Assembly (NCBI GenBank): GCA_963776935.1
Contig: CAVZOP010000004.1
Location: 42,605-106,604 of the forward strand
DNA from: JALOLG01 sp963776935
GTDB taxonomy: Bacteria; Actinomycetota; Acidimicrobiia; Acidimicrobiales; Ilumatobacteraceae
Length of the DNA: 64,000 nucleotides
Direction of reading: 5' to 3'
In this document: positions 8,147-17,450 of the stretch, piece by piece
Numbering within the stretch: position 1 is the stretch's first letter
How the letters are laid out: each line of letters begins with the position of its first letter
Translations under genes and position numbers: made by a program
Notes under the pieces: generated by a model
Told to the model about the DNA's origin: nothing
Database searches by the model: none
What the model saw: the letters and a program-made list of their open reading frames with translations, nothing else

Positions 8147-9698
8147 TCAACCCTGTTCTCCCACGTTCCACAGGATCCAGTAATCGTCGGACCACACGAT
8201 CTCGAAGCCGAGGTCACGGCCTTGCGCCTCCGTCAACCTCGGCTGGAAGAAGTCCGAGCCGCGTTGTTGTGCGAAGTAGTCGGCGCGGTCTCGTATGCGA
8301 TCGATGAGGGTCGTCTGGAAGGCGCGCCGGTCGGTGTAGAGCGTCATCATCCGCGCCCGGTAGAAGGCGATGATGTCGTCGGGCCGGGTGAGGCGCTCGA
8401 CAGCGTCGAAGACCGGGATGACGCGCGGGTCGGTCGGCCCGAACGGTTGCTGAGAGGTCCGGTTGAAGTCCCTGGCGTCGCCGATGTCCCCCGGGAGGAC
8501 CGCGGCGTGAACGGCGACGAGATACAGCAGCGGCACCGCGGCGAACACCGAGACGAGACGACGATCGCGGTGCCCCCACACGATGGCGACGGCTGCGGCG
8601 ACCGCGACGGACGCGAAGTACAACACCCAGGGCGTGATCTGGAAGTAGTATCGCCCGACCATTCGGAAGTGGGTGCTGACGGCGATCGCCGAGAGGCCGG
8701 CGATGGCGGCGAGGTGGACCATCGAGTCCCGGTCGTCGTCGGATGCCGATCACCGCGCCGATCGACGGCCGAGCGCGAGGATGAGCACCCCGATCGCCGG
8801 GTGCGAACCGATCCCGATGTGCTGGGTCAGCACGCGCGGGTACCCACCCAGCCGATCGTCGATGTATCCCGGGTTGTTGCCGTTGTCCGGGAACAGCATC
8901 GACGGGAGGAGCAACTGGAACACGGTCGCTGACGACGCGAACGACACGTACGGGACGGCGACATTGCGCCACGGGATGCTGCTGAAGCGCTCGTGGCGGA
9001 GACGACCGGCGATCTCGACGAGCTGCACCACTGCCGATGGCACCGATCAGCACGACCGCCTCGCGTCGGAAGTTGTAGGCGACCGTCACGAGGACGCCGA
9101 GCACCACCAGATCGCGCGTGGCGGCGTCGATCAGACAACCACGCGTTGCGCATCCGGTCGAGCCACCAGATGACGACGGCGACGGCGGCCGCATGTGGGA
9201 ACTCCGACAGCAACTGTCCGGTGTGGCTCAACAATGCCGGCGCGGTCGCCATCACGGCGGTGACCGCCAGACGCGAGGACCCGGCCGAGACGCCGGCGGA
9301 CGATGCCGTGCACGAGCACCAGCCAGATGCAGAACGCCGCCACCTCGACCAGCTTCGAGCGGTTGTAGTCGAGGTCCCACAGGTGCACGAAGGGCGACAG
9401 GAGCAGCGGCAGTCCCCACGGATACACGTACGGGCTGAAGGCGCCGGTGGAGTTGATGACGGCGAATCGGTTGTCGGCGACGACTTCGCCGATGTTGCCG
9501 TCGAACAGGCTGCGGGCTTGGCGGAGGTACAGCGCGAAGTCGTCACCCCGGGCGTGACCGTTGCGGTGCAACAAGATGGCGAGCAAGGCGGCGGCCGCGA
9601 TCACGAATCCCAGGGCGATCCCACCCAGCCAACGCCGCGCACGGTGCGACTACCTCGAGTGGCGCGTCGCCAACCTCCACGTCGGGATCGTCGCTCAT
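8147..9698 (-). pseudogene. Broken polytopic membrane protein (glycosyltransferase/ArnT-like layout)
   Basis: Pieces in successive frames form one protein of about 515 aa. They are MSDDPDVEVGDAPL from ATG 9698; a frame with WLGGIALGFVIAAAALLAILL, GDDFALYLRQARSLFDG and YVYPWGLPLLLSPFVHLWDL; then TAPALLSHTGQLLSEFPHAA; then AATRDLVVLGVLVTVAYNFR; then FQLLLPSMLFPDNGNNPGY; and finally YYFQITPWVLYFASVAVA through DDYWILWNVGEQG. Four shifts (near 9656, 9280, 9145 and 9045) are each +1, and a TGA lies at 8750-8752. An N-terminal GDDFALYLRQ loop with many helices resembles PMT/ArnT-type glycosyltransferases acting on polyprenyl-linked sugars. It is dead as written. Confidence 0.65.
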
Positions 9699-9838
9699 CG
9701 ATCAGCGATCAGGCCATTGTCGGTGGCTGGCAACTCCTCCGGACCCAGCGCCCACGAACCCGGCGCGACCGAAGACACGAAATGGGCGCGGCGCCCTCGA
9801 ACCAGCCGCGCCATACCAGGACCCCTCCGCGACCGATG

Positions 9839-11029
9839 TCACCTGGCGTCGGCGGCGAGTTCTGCCTCGTGCTTGGCCACCATGTCGTTGACCGCCTGCA
9901 TGTTGCGCTCGGCCAGGCGCTCGCGCTGTTCGCGGGCGCGCGCCTTGGAGTCGAGCGTCGAGAGTGCCTGGCCCTGGAAGTGCGGGAACACTCGCTGGGC
10001 GATCAACTCGTAGCTGCGCTTGGTGGCGAGCGGGTTGGCCCACTCGTGGGCGAGCGTCATGTAGCAGCCGAAGCCGCCCGACTGCTTCTGCAGCCGTTCG
10101 ATCTGCTCGCACGCGTCGTCGGGGGTACCGATCGAGCCGAGCCCGGACTCGTTGACGAAGTCGACCATCTCGCGCACCGCGGTGGAGCTCCCGACGTCCA
10201 TCTGCGGGAAGGCGGCCGTGTGCTGGAAGTAGTCGAACCAGGCGGCCATGCCGAACTCGACGTCGCGATACGCCTGCTCACGGGTCTCGGCGATGTGCAT
10301 CATCCCGACCAGCCTCCACAGCGCCCGGTCGGCGACGGTGCCGAACTTCGCCGCCCGCTCCTCCATCACGTCCCAGTGCAGGCCCAGCAGGTCGAACCCG
10401 ACGGCCTGGGTGGCGCCGATCGACAGCAGGCCAATGCCGTACCGGCCGGCGAGGCGCGGTCCGGCGGGCGAGGCGACGGCCGGGACCGCGACGTCGAACA
10501 ACGGGTTCGAGTACGGCCGCAGGTGGAGCCGGGCATCGGTCAGGTTCCACATCTTCGTGCTGCTGGTCACCGGCTCCTCGGACGTGAGCAGCTGCATGAT
10601 CACGTCGAGCCCCTCTTCGAGGAGTGGGCGCGTCTCCGTCGGATCGAGCCCGAGCATGATGGCGTCGGTCGGCAGCGACCCGGGCCCGACACCGAGCATG
10701 AAGCGCCCCTTGGTGAGGTGGTCGAGCAGCACCGCCCGCTCGGCGACCATGTACGGGTTGTGGTAGGCGACGCTGATCACGCCCGTGCCGAGCTTGATGT
10801 GCTTGGTGCGCTCGGCGGCGGCGGCGATGAAGATCTCCGGCGAGGCGATGATCTCGGTACCGGCCGAATGGTGCTCACCGATCCAGGCCTCGTCCCACCC
10901 GAGCGCGTCGAGGTGCTCGATCAGCTCCAGATCACGCTGGAGCGCCAGGGTCGGGTTCTCGCCGGCGGGGTGGAACGGCGCCATGAAGATCCCGAAGCGC
11001 AGCCGATGATCGTTCGCGAGTGATGACAT
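9839..11029 (-). CDS. LLM class flavin-dependent oxidoreductase (limonene-monooxygenase-like)
   Basis: The product is 396 aa and begins MSSLANDHRLRFGIFMAPFH. Key blocks are LDALGWDEAWIGEHHSAG (about residues 40-57), TGVISVAYHNPYMVAERAVLLD and GRFMLGVGPGSLPTDA (about 107-122), which are clear luciferase-like signatures. Length and the GPGSLPTDA loop match the limonene 1,2-monooxygenase-like subgroup that uses FMNH2. The C-terminus is a charged helix (KARAREQRERLAERN). It stands alone between a decayed locus and a small zinc-ribbon gene, so neighbours give no hint of substrate. Confidence 0.87.
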   Translation of the reverse strand: MSSLANDHRLRFGIFMAPFHPAGENPTLALQRDLELIEHLDALGWDEAWIGEHHSAGTEIIASPEIFIAAAAERTKHIKLGTGVISVAYHNPYMVAERAVLLDHLTKGRFMLGVGPGSLPTDAIMLGLDPTETRPLLEEGLDVIMQLLTSEEPVTSSTKMWNLTDARLHLRPYSNPLFDVAVPAVASPAGPRLAGRYGIGLLSIGATQAVGFDLLGLHWDVMEERAAKFGTVADRALWRLVGMMHIAETREQAYRDVEFGMAAWFDYFQHTAAFPQMDVGSSTAVREMVDFVNESGLGSIGTPDDACEQIERLQKQSGGFGCYMTLAHEWANPLATKRSYELIAQRVFPHFQGQALSTLDSKARAREQRERLAERNMQAVNDMVAKHEAELAADAR

Positions 11030-11162
11030 GGTGCCTCCTGCGTGTCGTGGCAGCTGGGGTCGCGGCCTCGTCGATGGTCAACGTAGGCCGATCGACGAAG
11101 CGGTGGCGCACCGGACGATGCGTCGGACCGGACGCGCTACGGGCCACCCGCTCGCTCGACGA

Positions 11163-11333
11163 TCACGGGCCGACGGGCGCGTGGGGATACATCGTGCAGC
11201 AGGCGAAGCACCACCGCTCCGTGTCCGGCAACGTGACCTCCGAGCCGTCGGTGTCCCAGTCGGCCGGCGTGACGTACATGCGGCGGACTGGGTGGAGCTC
11301 CTCGTCGGTGGCACCGCAGCTCTCGCACGTCAC
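11163..11333 (-). CDS. Small zinc-ribbon protein, unknown function
   Basis: This short 56 aa frame starts with GTG at 11333 and begins MTCESCGATDEELHPVRRMY. A second cysteine pair lies in WCFACCTMYPH near residue 47. The CxxC...CxxC spacing indicates a single structural zinc. The frame has typical third-position GC bias and the tract VTPADWDTDGSEVTLPD. Small proteins of this pattern are common in actinobacterial genomes, but I know of no function. It is 133 bp downstream of the luciferase-like gene start, on the same strand. Confidence 0.6.
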   Translation of the reverse strand: MTCESCGATDEELHPVRRMYVTPADWDTDGSEVTLPDTERWCFACCTMYPHAPVGP

Positions 11334-11413
11334 GGGCCCGACGATATGCGCGTGTCGGTTCGACGTCAGCGCGTGATCCCGGCCCACGAAGGGGCTGGCG
11401 TAGCGTCGTCGGG

Positions 11414-12018
11414 ATGCGCCGTTGCTGGGTGGTGATGCTGATCCTCGTCGCATCGGCATGCGGGAACGACGCACCCGCCGACGTCGCTGGACGAACCTGG
11501 CGCAGCCACGACCCGCCCGTCCGACGCCCCCGCCGTCAGCTCCACGACAGACCGCACGGCGTCGTCGGCGACACCGCCGGCGTCGTCCGGTGCCGTGCCG
11601 GGTGTGGTGCCACAGGGGTTCGGCACCATCGCCGCGCTTGTCACCGCGTCGGACGGCGAGATCTGCGAGCTGTGCCTCTGGCTCGCCGACGACCTGGCGA
11701 CACGTGGGTCGCGGGCTGATGCAGGTGACCGACCTCGGCGGGTTGGACGGCATGGCGTTCCGCTACGACAGTCCGCACACGACGAGTTTCACGATGCGCA
11801 ACACGGTGATGCCGCTGTCGATCGTGTTCTTCGATGCCGACGGCGCCCATCTCGACGAGTTCGACATGGAGCCGTGCGTCGCCGAACCGTGCCCGTCCTA
11901 CCCGACGCCCACTGACTTCGTGGTTGCGATCGAGGTGCCACGAGGTGGGCTGGCGGGACTCGGAATCGGCCCCGGGTCGGTACTGGAGCTGTTCGCCGAG
12001 GGCTGCTCGAGCACCTAG
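11414..12018 (+). pseudogene. DUF192 lipoprotein, reading frame broken twice
   Basis: The signal peptide MRRCWVVMLILVASAC with lipobox ASAC lies in one frame. A Ser/Thr/Pro-rich linker and GTIAALVTASDGEICELCLW lie in a second. The DUF192 domain (GLMQVTDLGGLDGMAF, then TTSFTMRNTVMPLSIVFFDADG, then GIGPGSVLELF) lies in a third. Removing one base near 11480 and one near 11709 (GGG-T-CGC) restores a single frame of about 200 aa with the expected domain order. DUF192 proteins are small periplasmic or surface proteins of unknown role. Both shifts are +1, like others in this window, so the gene may be intact in the organism. Confidence 0.7.
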
Positions 12019-12277
12019 CGGCAACAGCCTGGGCGGCCCGACCACGATCTGAGCTGGCCCCAGCTCCAGGGTCCGACCAGAATCGACGCGCCGCCCCTAC
12101 CAAGTTGCGACACGTCTCAATCTCCGGATTCCATACATTTCGTGTCCAGGGTGATCCCACGTGAGGCGCGTGCTCACAACGCACCCGATGTCTGAATGCC
12201 GCACGGTAGCGATGCGTAACAGCCCTGCCCCACACCGGGTGCGGAGCTAACGGGACCACTCGATCAATTCGTGCGTC

Positions 12278-13153
12278 TCACGCGACGAGCGGACGGAGGT
12301 GGAGGCGGGCGAGCGACTCGGCGACGAGGCCGTTCAACAAGAGCTGCCCTCCGAACAGTGTCATGAGCACGGCCGAGTCGGCGACGTTGCGGTCTCTGAC
12401 GATCTGACCGACTAGCAGGCCGATCCCGGTGAGGAACAGCAGAGATCCCGGCACCACGAAGAACCGCAGCGGCGAATAGAGAAACGAGATCCTCACAATC
12501 AATGAGAAGAACCGGAAGAAGTCCCGGACGGGTTTGATGTGACTCTTTCCTTCACGCGCGAAGTAGTCGATCGGCACGAATCGAACGTCGACGCCCGATT
12601 GGAGCGTCGCGATGGTGAGCGTCGATGTGAACGAGAAACCCGCCGGGAACAGGCTCCACGACTGCAGTGCGACGGCGCGAGTGAACACGCGCATTCCCGA
12701 GTTGAGATCGTCGATCCAGCGACCGGTGGCGATGAATGCGATGAGTCGGAGAATTCGCCGGGCGACCCAGCGACCAGGGGTGTCGTGCACCTGATCACCC
12801 TTTCGTGCCCCGATCACGTGTTCACTTCCGGTGGTCACGGCCTCGCGGTAGAGATCAGGCAACCGTTCGATCGGATATGTGCCGTCTGCATCGACGATTC
12901 CGATATATGTCGCCGCCGCGACGCGGATGCCTGACTTGAGTGCCGTCCCGTAACCTCGATTGCGCGTGTGGCGGACGACGCGTACATCGAGATCGTCGGC
13001 GATCTCGGCCGTACGGTCCTTCGACCCGTCATCGACCACGATGATCTCGTGTTCGATGTCAGCCTCGACAAGAACCCGCCGTACCTCCGTCACAGTCTCG
13101 GAGAGTGAGAGTTCTTCGTTATACGCGGGTATCACCACCGCCAGCGCGGTCAT
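12278..13153 (-). CDS. GT2 family glycosyltransferase with C-terminal membrane helices
   Basis: This is a 291 aa GT-A fold enzyme. It has VVIPAYNEELSLSETV at the N-terminus, VVDDGSKDRTAEIA (about residues 38-51), GYGTALKSGI, the metal-binding VDADGTYP (about 93-100) and DLNSGMRVFTRA. The C-terminal part has two helices (FFVVPGSLLFLTGIGLLVG and SAVLMTLFGGQLLLNGLVA). This is the plan of polyprenyl-phosphate mannosyl/glucosyltransferases of the DPM1 type. The ATG at 13153 directly gives MTALAVVIPAYN. It is divergent from the methyltransferase at 13257, with 103 bp between. It may have supplied lipid-linked sugar for surface glycans; that is inference. Confidence 0.87.
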   Translation of the reverse strand: MTALAVVIPAYNEELSLSETVTEVRRVLVEADIEHEIIVVDDGSKDRTAEIADDLDVRVVRHTRNRGYGTALKSGIRVAAATYIGIVDADGTYPIERLPDLYREAVTTGSEHVIGARKGDQVHDTPGRWVARRILRLIAFIATGRWIDDLNSGMRVFTRAVALQSWSLFPAGFSFTSTLTIATLQSGVDVRFVPIDYFAREGKSHIKPVRDFFRFFSLIVRISFLYSPLRFFVVPGSLLFLTGIGLLVGQIVRDRNVADSAVLMTLFGGQLLLNGLVAESLARLHLRPLVA

Positions 13154-13256
13154 TTTCTGATCAGTCCTCTCCCGGCTGTGCCGATGATCGCCGCGCAGCT
13201 GTGTGTCTACGAGAGACCAAGGTCGTACGCGAGCCCGGAACGGTAGCCTCTCGTCC

Positions 13257-14027
13257 GTGCAGCACGCCGATGCTTCGAAGTTCGGCATGCGCGAGCGAGA
13301 CGATCGGGTGCTCTTCGACCGGATCGCATCGAGTTACGCGCGCAAGGATCTCGCTCCCGCCAGCCGCGATGCCCGCCGGTACCGCCTCACGTCGACACTC
13401 GACGCCGTTCCGAACGATGGCCCGATCCACGTCCTGGAGGTGGGTTGCGGCGCCGGATTCGCAGTCGAGTACATGGGTGATCGGCTCGGACGATACCTCG
13501 GCGTCGACCACTCGACCGAGTTGATCGAGTACGCCCGGTTGCGACATCAAGCTCCCGAGGTCGAGTTCAGGGCAACCCGCATTCACGACCTCGCCGAAGT
13601 CGAAGTGTTCGATGTCGTCCTTGTCATCGGAGTGCTCCATCACCTCGACGAGATCGACGGAGCGCTCGAACGAATCGTCGCGGCGCTGCGCCCGGGCGGG
13701 TGGATTGCCGTGAACGAGCCACAACCCGGAAACCCGTTTGTCCGCGTGGCTCGCCGGCTGCGCAAGCGGGTCGACCGGAGTTACTCCGAGGATCAGCTCG
13801 AGTTCACGCCGACCGAGTTGCGGGAGATGTTCGTGCGACATGGTCTTCGCGATGTCGAGACTCTGCCCCAGGGATACCTGAGCACGCCCTTCGCCGAAGT
13901 ACCGCTGCCGATTCCCGCCGTGACCGCACGCCTGGCCCGACTTGCGGTCGCTGCCGACCGCTGGATCGCGCGCCGGCCGACGTTCTCGCGCCTCGCCTGG
14001 AATTGCGTAGCGACCGGACGGAAGTGA
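13257..14027 (+). CDS. Class I SAM-dependent methyltransferase
   Basis: The product is about 256 aa. Motif I is VLEVGCGAGFAVEYMG (about residues 60-75). It is followed by YLGVDHSTELIEYAR, VLVIGVLHHLDEID (about 125) and a LRPGGWIAVNEPQPGNP post-II block. The start is GTG at 13257 (a later ATG gives MRERDD). The stop overlaps the next gene's GTG by four bases (GTGA), so the two are translationally coupled. Position between a GT2 enzyme and a flippase-like membrane protein suggests a substrate among lipids or glycans. Confidence 0.85.
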   Translation: MQHADASKFGMRERDDRVLFDRIASSYARKDLAPASRDARRYRLTSTLDAVPNDGPIHVLEVGCGAGFAVEYMGDRLGRYLGVDHSTELIEYARLRHQAPEVEFRATRIHDLAEVEVFDVVLVIGVLHHLDEIDGALERIVAALRPGGWIAVNEPQPGNPFVRVARRLRKRVDRSYSEDQLEFTPTELREMFVRHGLRDVETLPQGYLSTPFAEVPLPIPAVTARLARLAVAADRWIARRPTFSRLAWNCVATGRK

Positions 14028-14947
14028 TCTCGCGCCGGCGAATCGCGCAGGCGGGCGGGTTGCTGATCCTCGTCGTCAGCATCGGATTTCTGGCCACCCG
14101 ACTCCAGGGACTTGGCGCGAGTGTCCGTCGCGAGGGCATTTCTCGTTCGGATGTGTGGAGACTCATCGGTGCGTTCGTGCTGTATCTCGGAGGTCTCATC
14201 GGAGTGCACGTGGCATGGGCCCTGCTCGTGTCGGAACGATCGGTCGACGGCGGACGCAACCTCCTGCGAGCATTCGCCATCAGCTGCCGGGCGCATATCG
14301 CGAAGTACCTCCCCGGGAACGTGTTCCACCTCGCCGGCCGTCACGTCCTCGTCAGCCGCCTCGAATGGCCGCAGGCATCCGCGGCGGGCGCGACGCTGAT
14401 CGAGTTGTTCGTGCTCCCCCTCGTGGCGCTCACGGTCGTCGCCGCGGCGGGACTGCTCGGGGCCGACCACGGGGTGAACGACCTCGAGTTCGGCATTCCA
14501 CCGGAGCTGCTGGTGGCCGCTGCGATCGTGGTTCTCGTCGCCGGTGGGGCCGCCGCGCTGTTGTCGAAGTGGGCCGTTGCGTTCAGGACGCACTTGAGAT
14601 CGTGGCGGGGCCTGATGATCCCCGTCGTCGCGCTGTACCTCCTGTTCTTCCTCGCGACCGGGGTCGCCCAGTCGCTCACGCTGCCGGGTCAACCGATTGG
14701 CGCCGTCGTCGCCGCTGCTTCGGCGGCGTGGGTGGTCGGCTATCTGACGCCTGGCGCTCCGGGGGGAGTCGGCGTACGCGAGGCCGTCTTTGTCCTGATG
14801 CTCGATCTCGACAACCGGGCGGTCGTCATGGGAGTGCTGGGATTTCGCATCGCCATGATCGCAGCCGATGCCGTGCTGTTCGGACTCGGCAGCGCGGTCG
14901 AACGCCGCTACCGACGGTCGGCTCCCGTCAGTACGCCCGCCATGTGA
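14024..14947 (+). CDS. Lysylphosphatidylglycerol synthase TM-domain / AglD-like membrane protein
   Basis: This is a 307 aa polytopic protein with about seven to eight helices, beginning MISRRRIAQAGGLLILVVSI. It carries the hallmark AIEL-like cores KYLPGNVFHLAGRHVLVSRL (about 90-110) and WVVGYLTPGAPGGVGVREAV (about 245-265), which identify the UPF0104/LPG-synthase transmembrane family. Such proteins are linked to lipid or polyprenyl-glycan transfer or flipping. There is no cytosolic aminoacyl-transferase domain, so lysylation of lipids is not expected. It is coupled to the methyltransferase by a GTGA overlap. Confidence 0.82.
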   Translation: MISRRRIAQAGGLLILVVSIGFLATRLQGLGASVRREGISRSDVWRLIGAFVLYLGGLIGVHVAWALLVSERSVDGGRNLLRAFAISCRAHIAKYLPGNVFHLAGRHVLVSRLEWPQASAAGATLIELFVLPLVALTVVAAAGLLGADHGVNDLEFGIPPELLVAAAIVVLVAGGAAALLSKWAVAFRTHLRSWRGLMIPVVALYLLFFLATGVAQSLTLPGQPIGAVVAAASAAWVVGYLTPGAPGGVGVREAVFVLMLDLDNRAVVMGVLGFRIAMIAADAVLFGLGSAVERRYRRSAPVSTPAM

Positions 14948-14979
14948 ATGACCGATCCGACCGCGTCGTCGTGGGTGGT

Positions 14980-15915
14980 TCAGTCGATCAGCGACGCGAT
15001 CTGATAACCGAGCCCGGTCTGGAAATCGACGATCGGGATCCAACCCAGCACCAACCCGGCGCGCGTGATGTCTGCCTGCGTTCGAGGCACATCGCCCTTG
15101 GCGACGCTCGACACGTTGATCGTCAGCCGGCGGCCGGTCAGCTGCTCGACCATCCGGATCACCTCTACCATCGACACCGCCGACCCACCACCGATGTTGA
15201 CAACCTCTCCAACGGCACTCGGCGACGTCGCTGCGAGCACGTTCGCCCGCACCACATCGGTCACAAACGTGAAGTCGCGGACCTGTGAACCATCTCCCAG
15301 CAGCTCGAACTCGAGCCCGGAGTTGGCGGCGAGGATGAGCCGTTGGATCGCCATGTCGGGGCGTTGGCGGGGGCCGAAAACCGTGAAGTAGCGGAGTGCG
15401 ACGGTCGGCACCGCGAAGTTACGGTGGTACGCCGAGCACAAATGCTCGCCGGCCAGCTTGGAGACGCCGTACGGACTGCGCGGTTGCGCCAGGTCCGATT
15501 CGGAGGTCGGAAAGTGCTCGGGCGCCCCATAGACCGACGAGGAGGAGGAGTAGACGAAGCGATCGACGGGCACCCGACAGGCCGCCTCGAGCAGCCGCTG
15601 CGTGACGAGAACATTCCCCCTCAAGTACGTCTCGAAATTCGAGCCCCACGAAGCGCGCACACCCGGACATCCCGCAACGTGAAAGACGACGTCGATCCCG
15701 TCGAGCAGGCGATCGAGGTCGGCTTCGAACAGATCCTCCTCGACCAGGCAGAACGTGTCGAAGCCACGAGCCCGCCGCACGTTGGACTCCTTCACGTCCC
15801 GGTTGTAGTCGTCGGTGAACACGTCGACTCCGACGACGTTGTGTCCGTCGTCGAGCAGCTGGTCGCAGAGCGAACTGCCGATGAAGCCGGCAGCACCCGT
15901 AACTGCGACACGCAT
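14980..15915 (-). CDS. NAD-dependent epimerase/dehydratase (UDP-sugar epimerase type)
   Basis: This is a 311 aa extended SDR. The NAD motif TGAAGFIGSS is at residues 6-15, VDVFTDDYNRDVKESNV at about 30-46, HVAGCPGVR, then SSSSSVYG (about 118-125) and the catalytic YGVSK (about 142-146). VALRYFTVFGPRQRPDMAIQ and a C-terminal NIGGG block complete the family pattern. The FTDDYNRDVKESN loop is typical of UDP-glucuronate 4-epimerase or GalE-like enzymes, but exact substrate assignment would need phylogeny. It is convergent with the flippase-like gene, so the cluster looks like a small glycan-precursor set. Confidence 0.87.
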   Translation of the reverse strand: MRVAVTGAAGFIGSSLCDQLLDDGHNVVGVDVFTDDYNRDVKESNVRRARGFDTFCLVEEDLFEADLDRLLDGIDVVFHVAGCPGVRASWGSNFETYLRGNVLVTQRLLEAACRVPVDRFVYSSSSSVYGAPEHFPTSESDLAQPRSPYGVSKLAGEHLCSAYHRNFAVPTVALRYFTVFGPRQRPDMAIQRLILAANSGLEFELLGDGSQVRDFTFVTDVVRANVLAATSPSAVGEVVNIGGGSAVSMVEVIRMVEQLTGRRLTINVSSVAKGDVPRTQADITRAGLVLGWIPIVDFQTGLGYQIASLID

Positions 15916-16092
15916 CAGAGCACCTCGAGGAGCGGAATTGAGCAGGACAAGGCGACGGCACCTCTCACCGACGTCGGAACATCGACCGGGCTGGTGGATC
16001 CGTGTAGTCACGGTACTTGCCGATGACACCGGTAGCCTACCGACGCGCGTGTGGCGCACCCCGCGAGCCGCAGCCCGCGAGCCGCATGTCGG

Positions 16093-16334
16093 TCAGTTCA
16101 GGCGGATGCCGCGGACTCGGGCGAGCCAGCCGAGCACGATGGCGATGGCGCGTGGGTCATGGCGTAGGCGGTGCCCAGCCCCTGGATGAGCCTCGGTTCG
16201 GCGCTCCCGTGGGCTTCGGCAAGATGACGGGCATCGCTCGGCGGAACGCTCTCGTCGACCTCGCCGTGCATCATTATCAACGGGCGCGGTGCGGAGCGTC
16301 TCGCCGCGACGACCGGCCGGATGTGCCGGAACAC
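16093..16334 (-). pseudogene. C-terminal remnant of an alpha/beta hydrolase
   Basis: About 80 residues survive. RPLIMMHGEVDESVPPSDAR contains the acid of the catalytic triad. After a one-base loss in a G run near 16168, GAGHRLRHDPRAIAIVLGWL carries the catalytic His. These are the last two motifs of a dienelactone-hydrolase-like enzyme, and nothing of the nucleophile elbow or N-terminus remains. Unlike the other broken frames in this window, the break is a -1 (or +2) change, and the gene is truncated as well, so this is true decay. Confidence 0.65.
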
Positions 16335-16479
16335 GCAGGTCCCAGGCGCATGAACAGTTGTATGCCCTCACTGACTTGGGAAAATCGGTCTCAGACCGCT
16401 TGATGTGACAACTTCCGTCGACGAAATCCCGCGTGACACCCCCTTGTCATGCTCGTCGGTGTGAGCAGCATCCTGCCGG

Positions 16480-16485
16480 TACACT
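16480..16485 (+). promoter_or_regulatory. Possible -10 element of the rpsF operon
   Basis: TACACT lies about 95 bp before the rpsF start in the only sizeable non-coding gap ahead of the ribosomal operon. It matches the actinobacterial TAnnnT -10 pattern. No convincing -35 hexamer lies at the usual distance, so the call is weak. Confidence 0.3.
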
Positions 16486-16579
16486 CCCCGGGTCCACGTC
16501 CACCCTGCTCCGCATGTTCTGGATTCGCGGGGCCCCGGTCCACCAGCAGGTGGCCGAGTCCGAAGGGAGAACATCACGC

Positions 16580-16912
16580 ATGACGCGTGCGTACGAACTG
16601 ATGGTCATCATCGACCGTGACGTCGAAGATCCGAAGGCACAGTCCTGGATCAAGACGATCACCGACGGAATCGTCGCCGCCGGTGGCTCGATCCACGGCA
16701 AGCCCGATTGGTGGGGGAAGCGTCAATTCGCCTACCCGATCCACAAGAAGGAGTCGGGTTACTACCTCGTCGTCGAGTGCATCGCTCCCGGTGGGGCGCT
16801 CGACGAGCTCGAGCGCTCGCTTCGTCTCGCGGACGACATCGTCCGCCACAAGCTCATCCGTCTGCCCGACGCCGAGGCCGAGCGCCGCGGCATGACGGGC
16901 GCTGCTGCCTGA
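16580..16912 (+). CDS. rpsF: 30S ribosomal protein S6
   Basis: The product is 110 aa and begins MTRAYELMVIIDRDVED. It has the S6 core with KPDWWGKRQFAYPIHKKESG (about residues 42-61), YYLVVECIAPGGALDELERS and DDIVRHKLIRLP. S6 binds the central domain of 16S rRNA with S18, whose gene is two positions downstream. The ATG at 16580 is preceded by AAGGGAGA at a good distance, and the longer upstream frame is discarded for lack of similarity. It is the first gene of the conserved rpsF-ssb-rpsR-rplI operon. Confidence 0.97.
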   Translation: MTRAYELMVIIDRDVEDPKAQSWIKTITDGIVAAGGSIHGKPDWWGKRQFAYPIHKKESGYYLVVECIAPGGALDELERSLRLADDIVRHKLIRLPDAEAERRGMTGAAA

Positions 16913-16940
16913 GCGCAGCACTCCACGAAGGAGCCATCCA

Positions 16941-17420
16941 ATGGCAGACAACACAATCACCCTCGTCGGCAACCTGACCCGCGATCCCGAGCTGCGCTAC
17001 ACCACCGGCGGGCGGGGAGTGGCCAGCTTCGGCCTCGCCGTGAACCGGCGCTACCAGGTCAACGGCGAATGGCAGGAACAGACCTCGTTCTTCAACGTCG
17101 TGGCGTGGGGCCAACTCGGCGAGAACGCCGCGGCAACGCTCACCAAGGGCAGCCGGACCATCGTGTTCGGTCGCCTCGAGCAGCGCAGCTGGGAGACCCA
17201 GGACGGCGAGAAGCGCAGCGTCGTCGAAGTCGTCGCCGACGAGCTCGGCCCGAGCCTGCGCTGGGCGCAGGCGCAGATCGAGCGCAACGAGCGGTCGTCC
17301 ACCGAAGGCGGCTTCGGTGGCGGTGGCAGCGGCGGCGGTGGGGGCGGCGGCGCCGGTGCGAGCAGCGGTGGCGGCTCCCGTCAACCCGATCCCGTGTACG
17401 GCGACGAAGAGCCGTTCTGA
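16941..17420 (+). CDS. ssb: Single-stranded DNA-binding protein
   Basis: The product is 159 aa. The OB-fold is at about residues 3-108: NTITLVGNLTRDPELRYTTG, FGLAVNRRYQVNGEWQEQTS, FNVVAWGQLGENAAATLTKG, then RTIVFGRLEQRSWETQDGEK. A glycine-rich linker follows (GGGSGGGGGGGAGASSGGG), then the acidic protein-interaction tip ending DEEPF. This is full length for an actinobacterial SSB. It lies 28 bp after rpsF, with a GAAGGAG Shine-Dalgarno. Confidence 0.97.
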   Translation: MADNTITLVGNLTRDPELRYTTGGRGVASFGLAVNRRYQVNGEWQEQTSFFNVVAWGQLGENAAATLTKGSRTIVFGRLEQRSWETQDGEKRSVVEVVADELGPSLRWAQAQIERNERSSTEGGFGGGGSGGGGGGGAGASSGGGSRQPDPVYGDEEPF

Positions 17421-17450
17421 CCCCCTGACGAGCACGTAGAAGGACCCACG

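Noticed and set aside
8993..11023. A 676-codon plus-strand open frame
   Set aside because: It lies opposite an intact luciferase-like gene and a decayed membrane-protein gene whose motifs read clearly on the minus strand.
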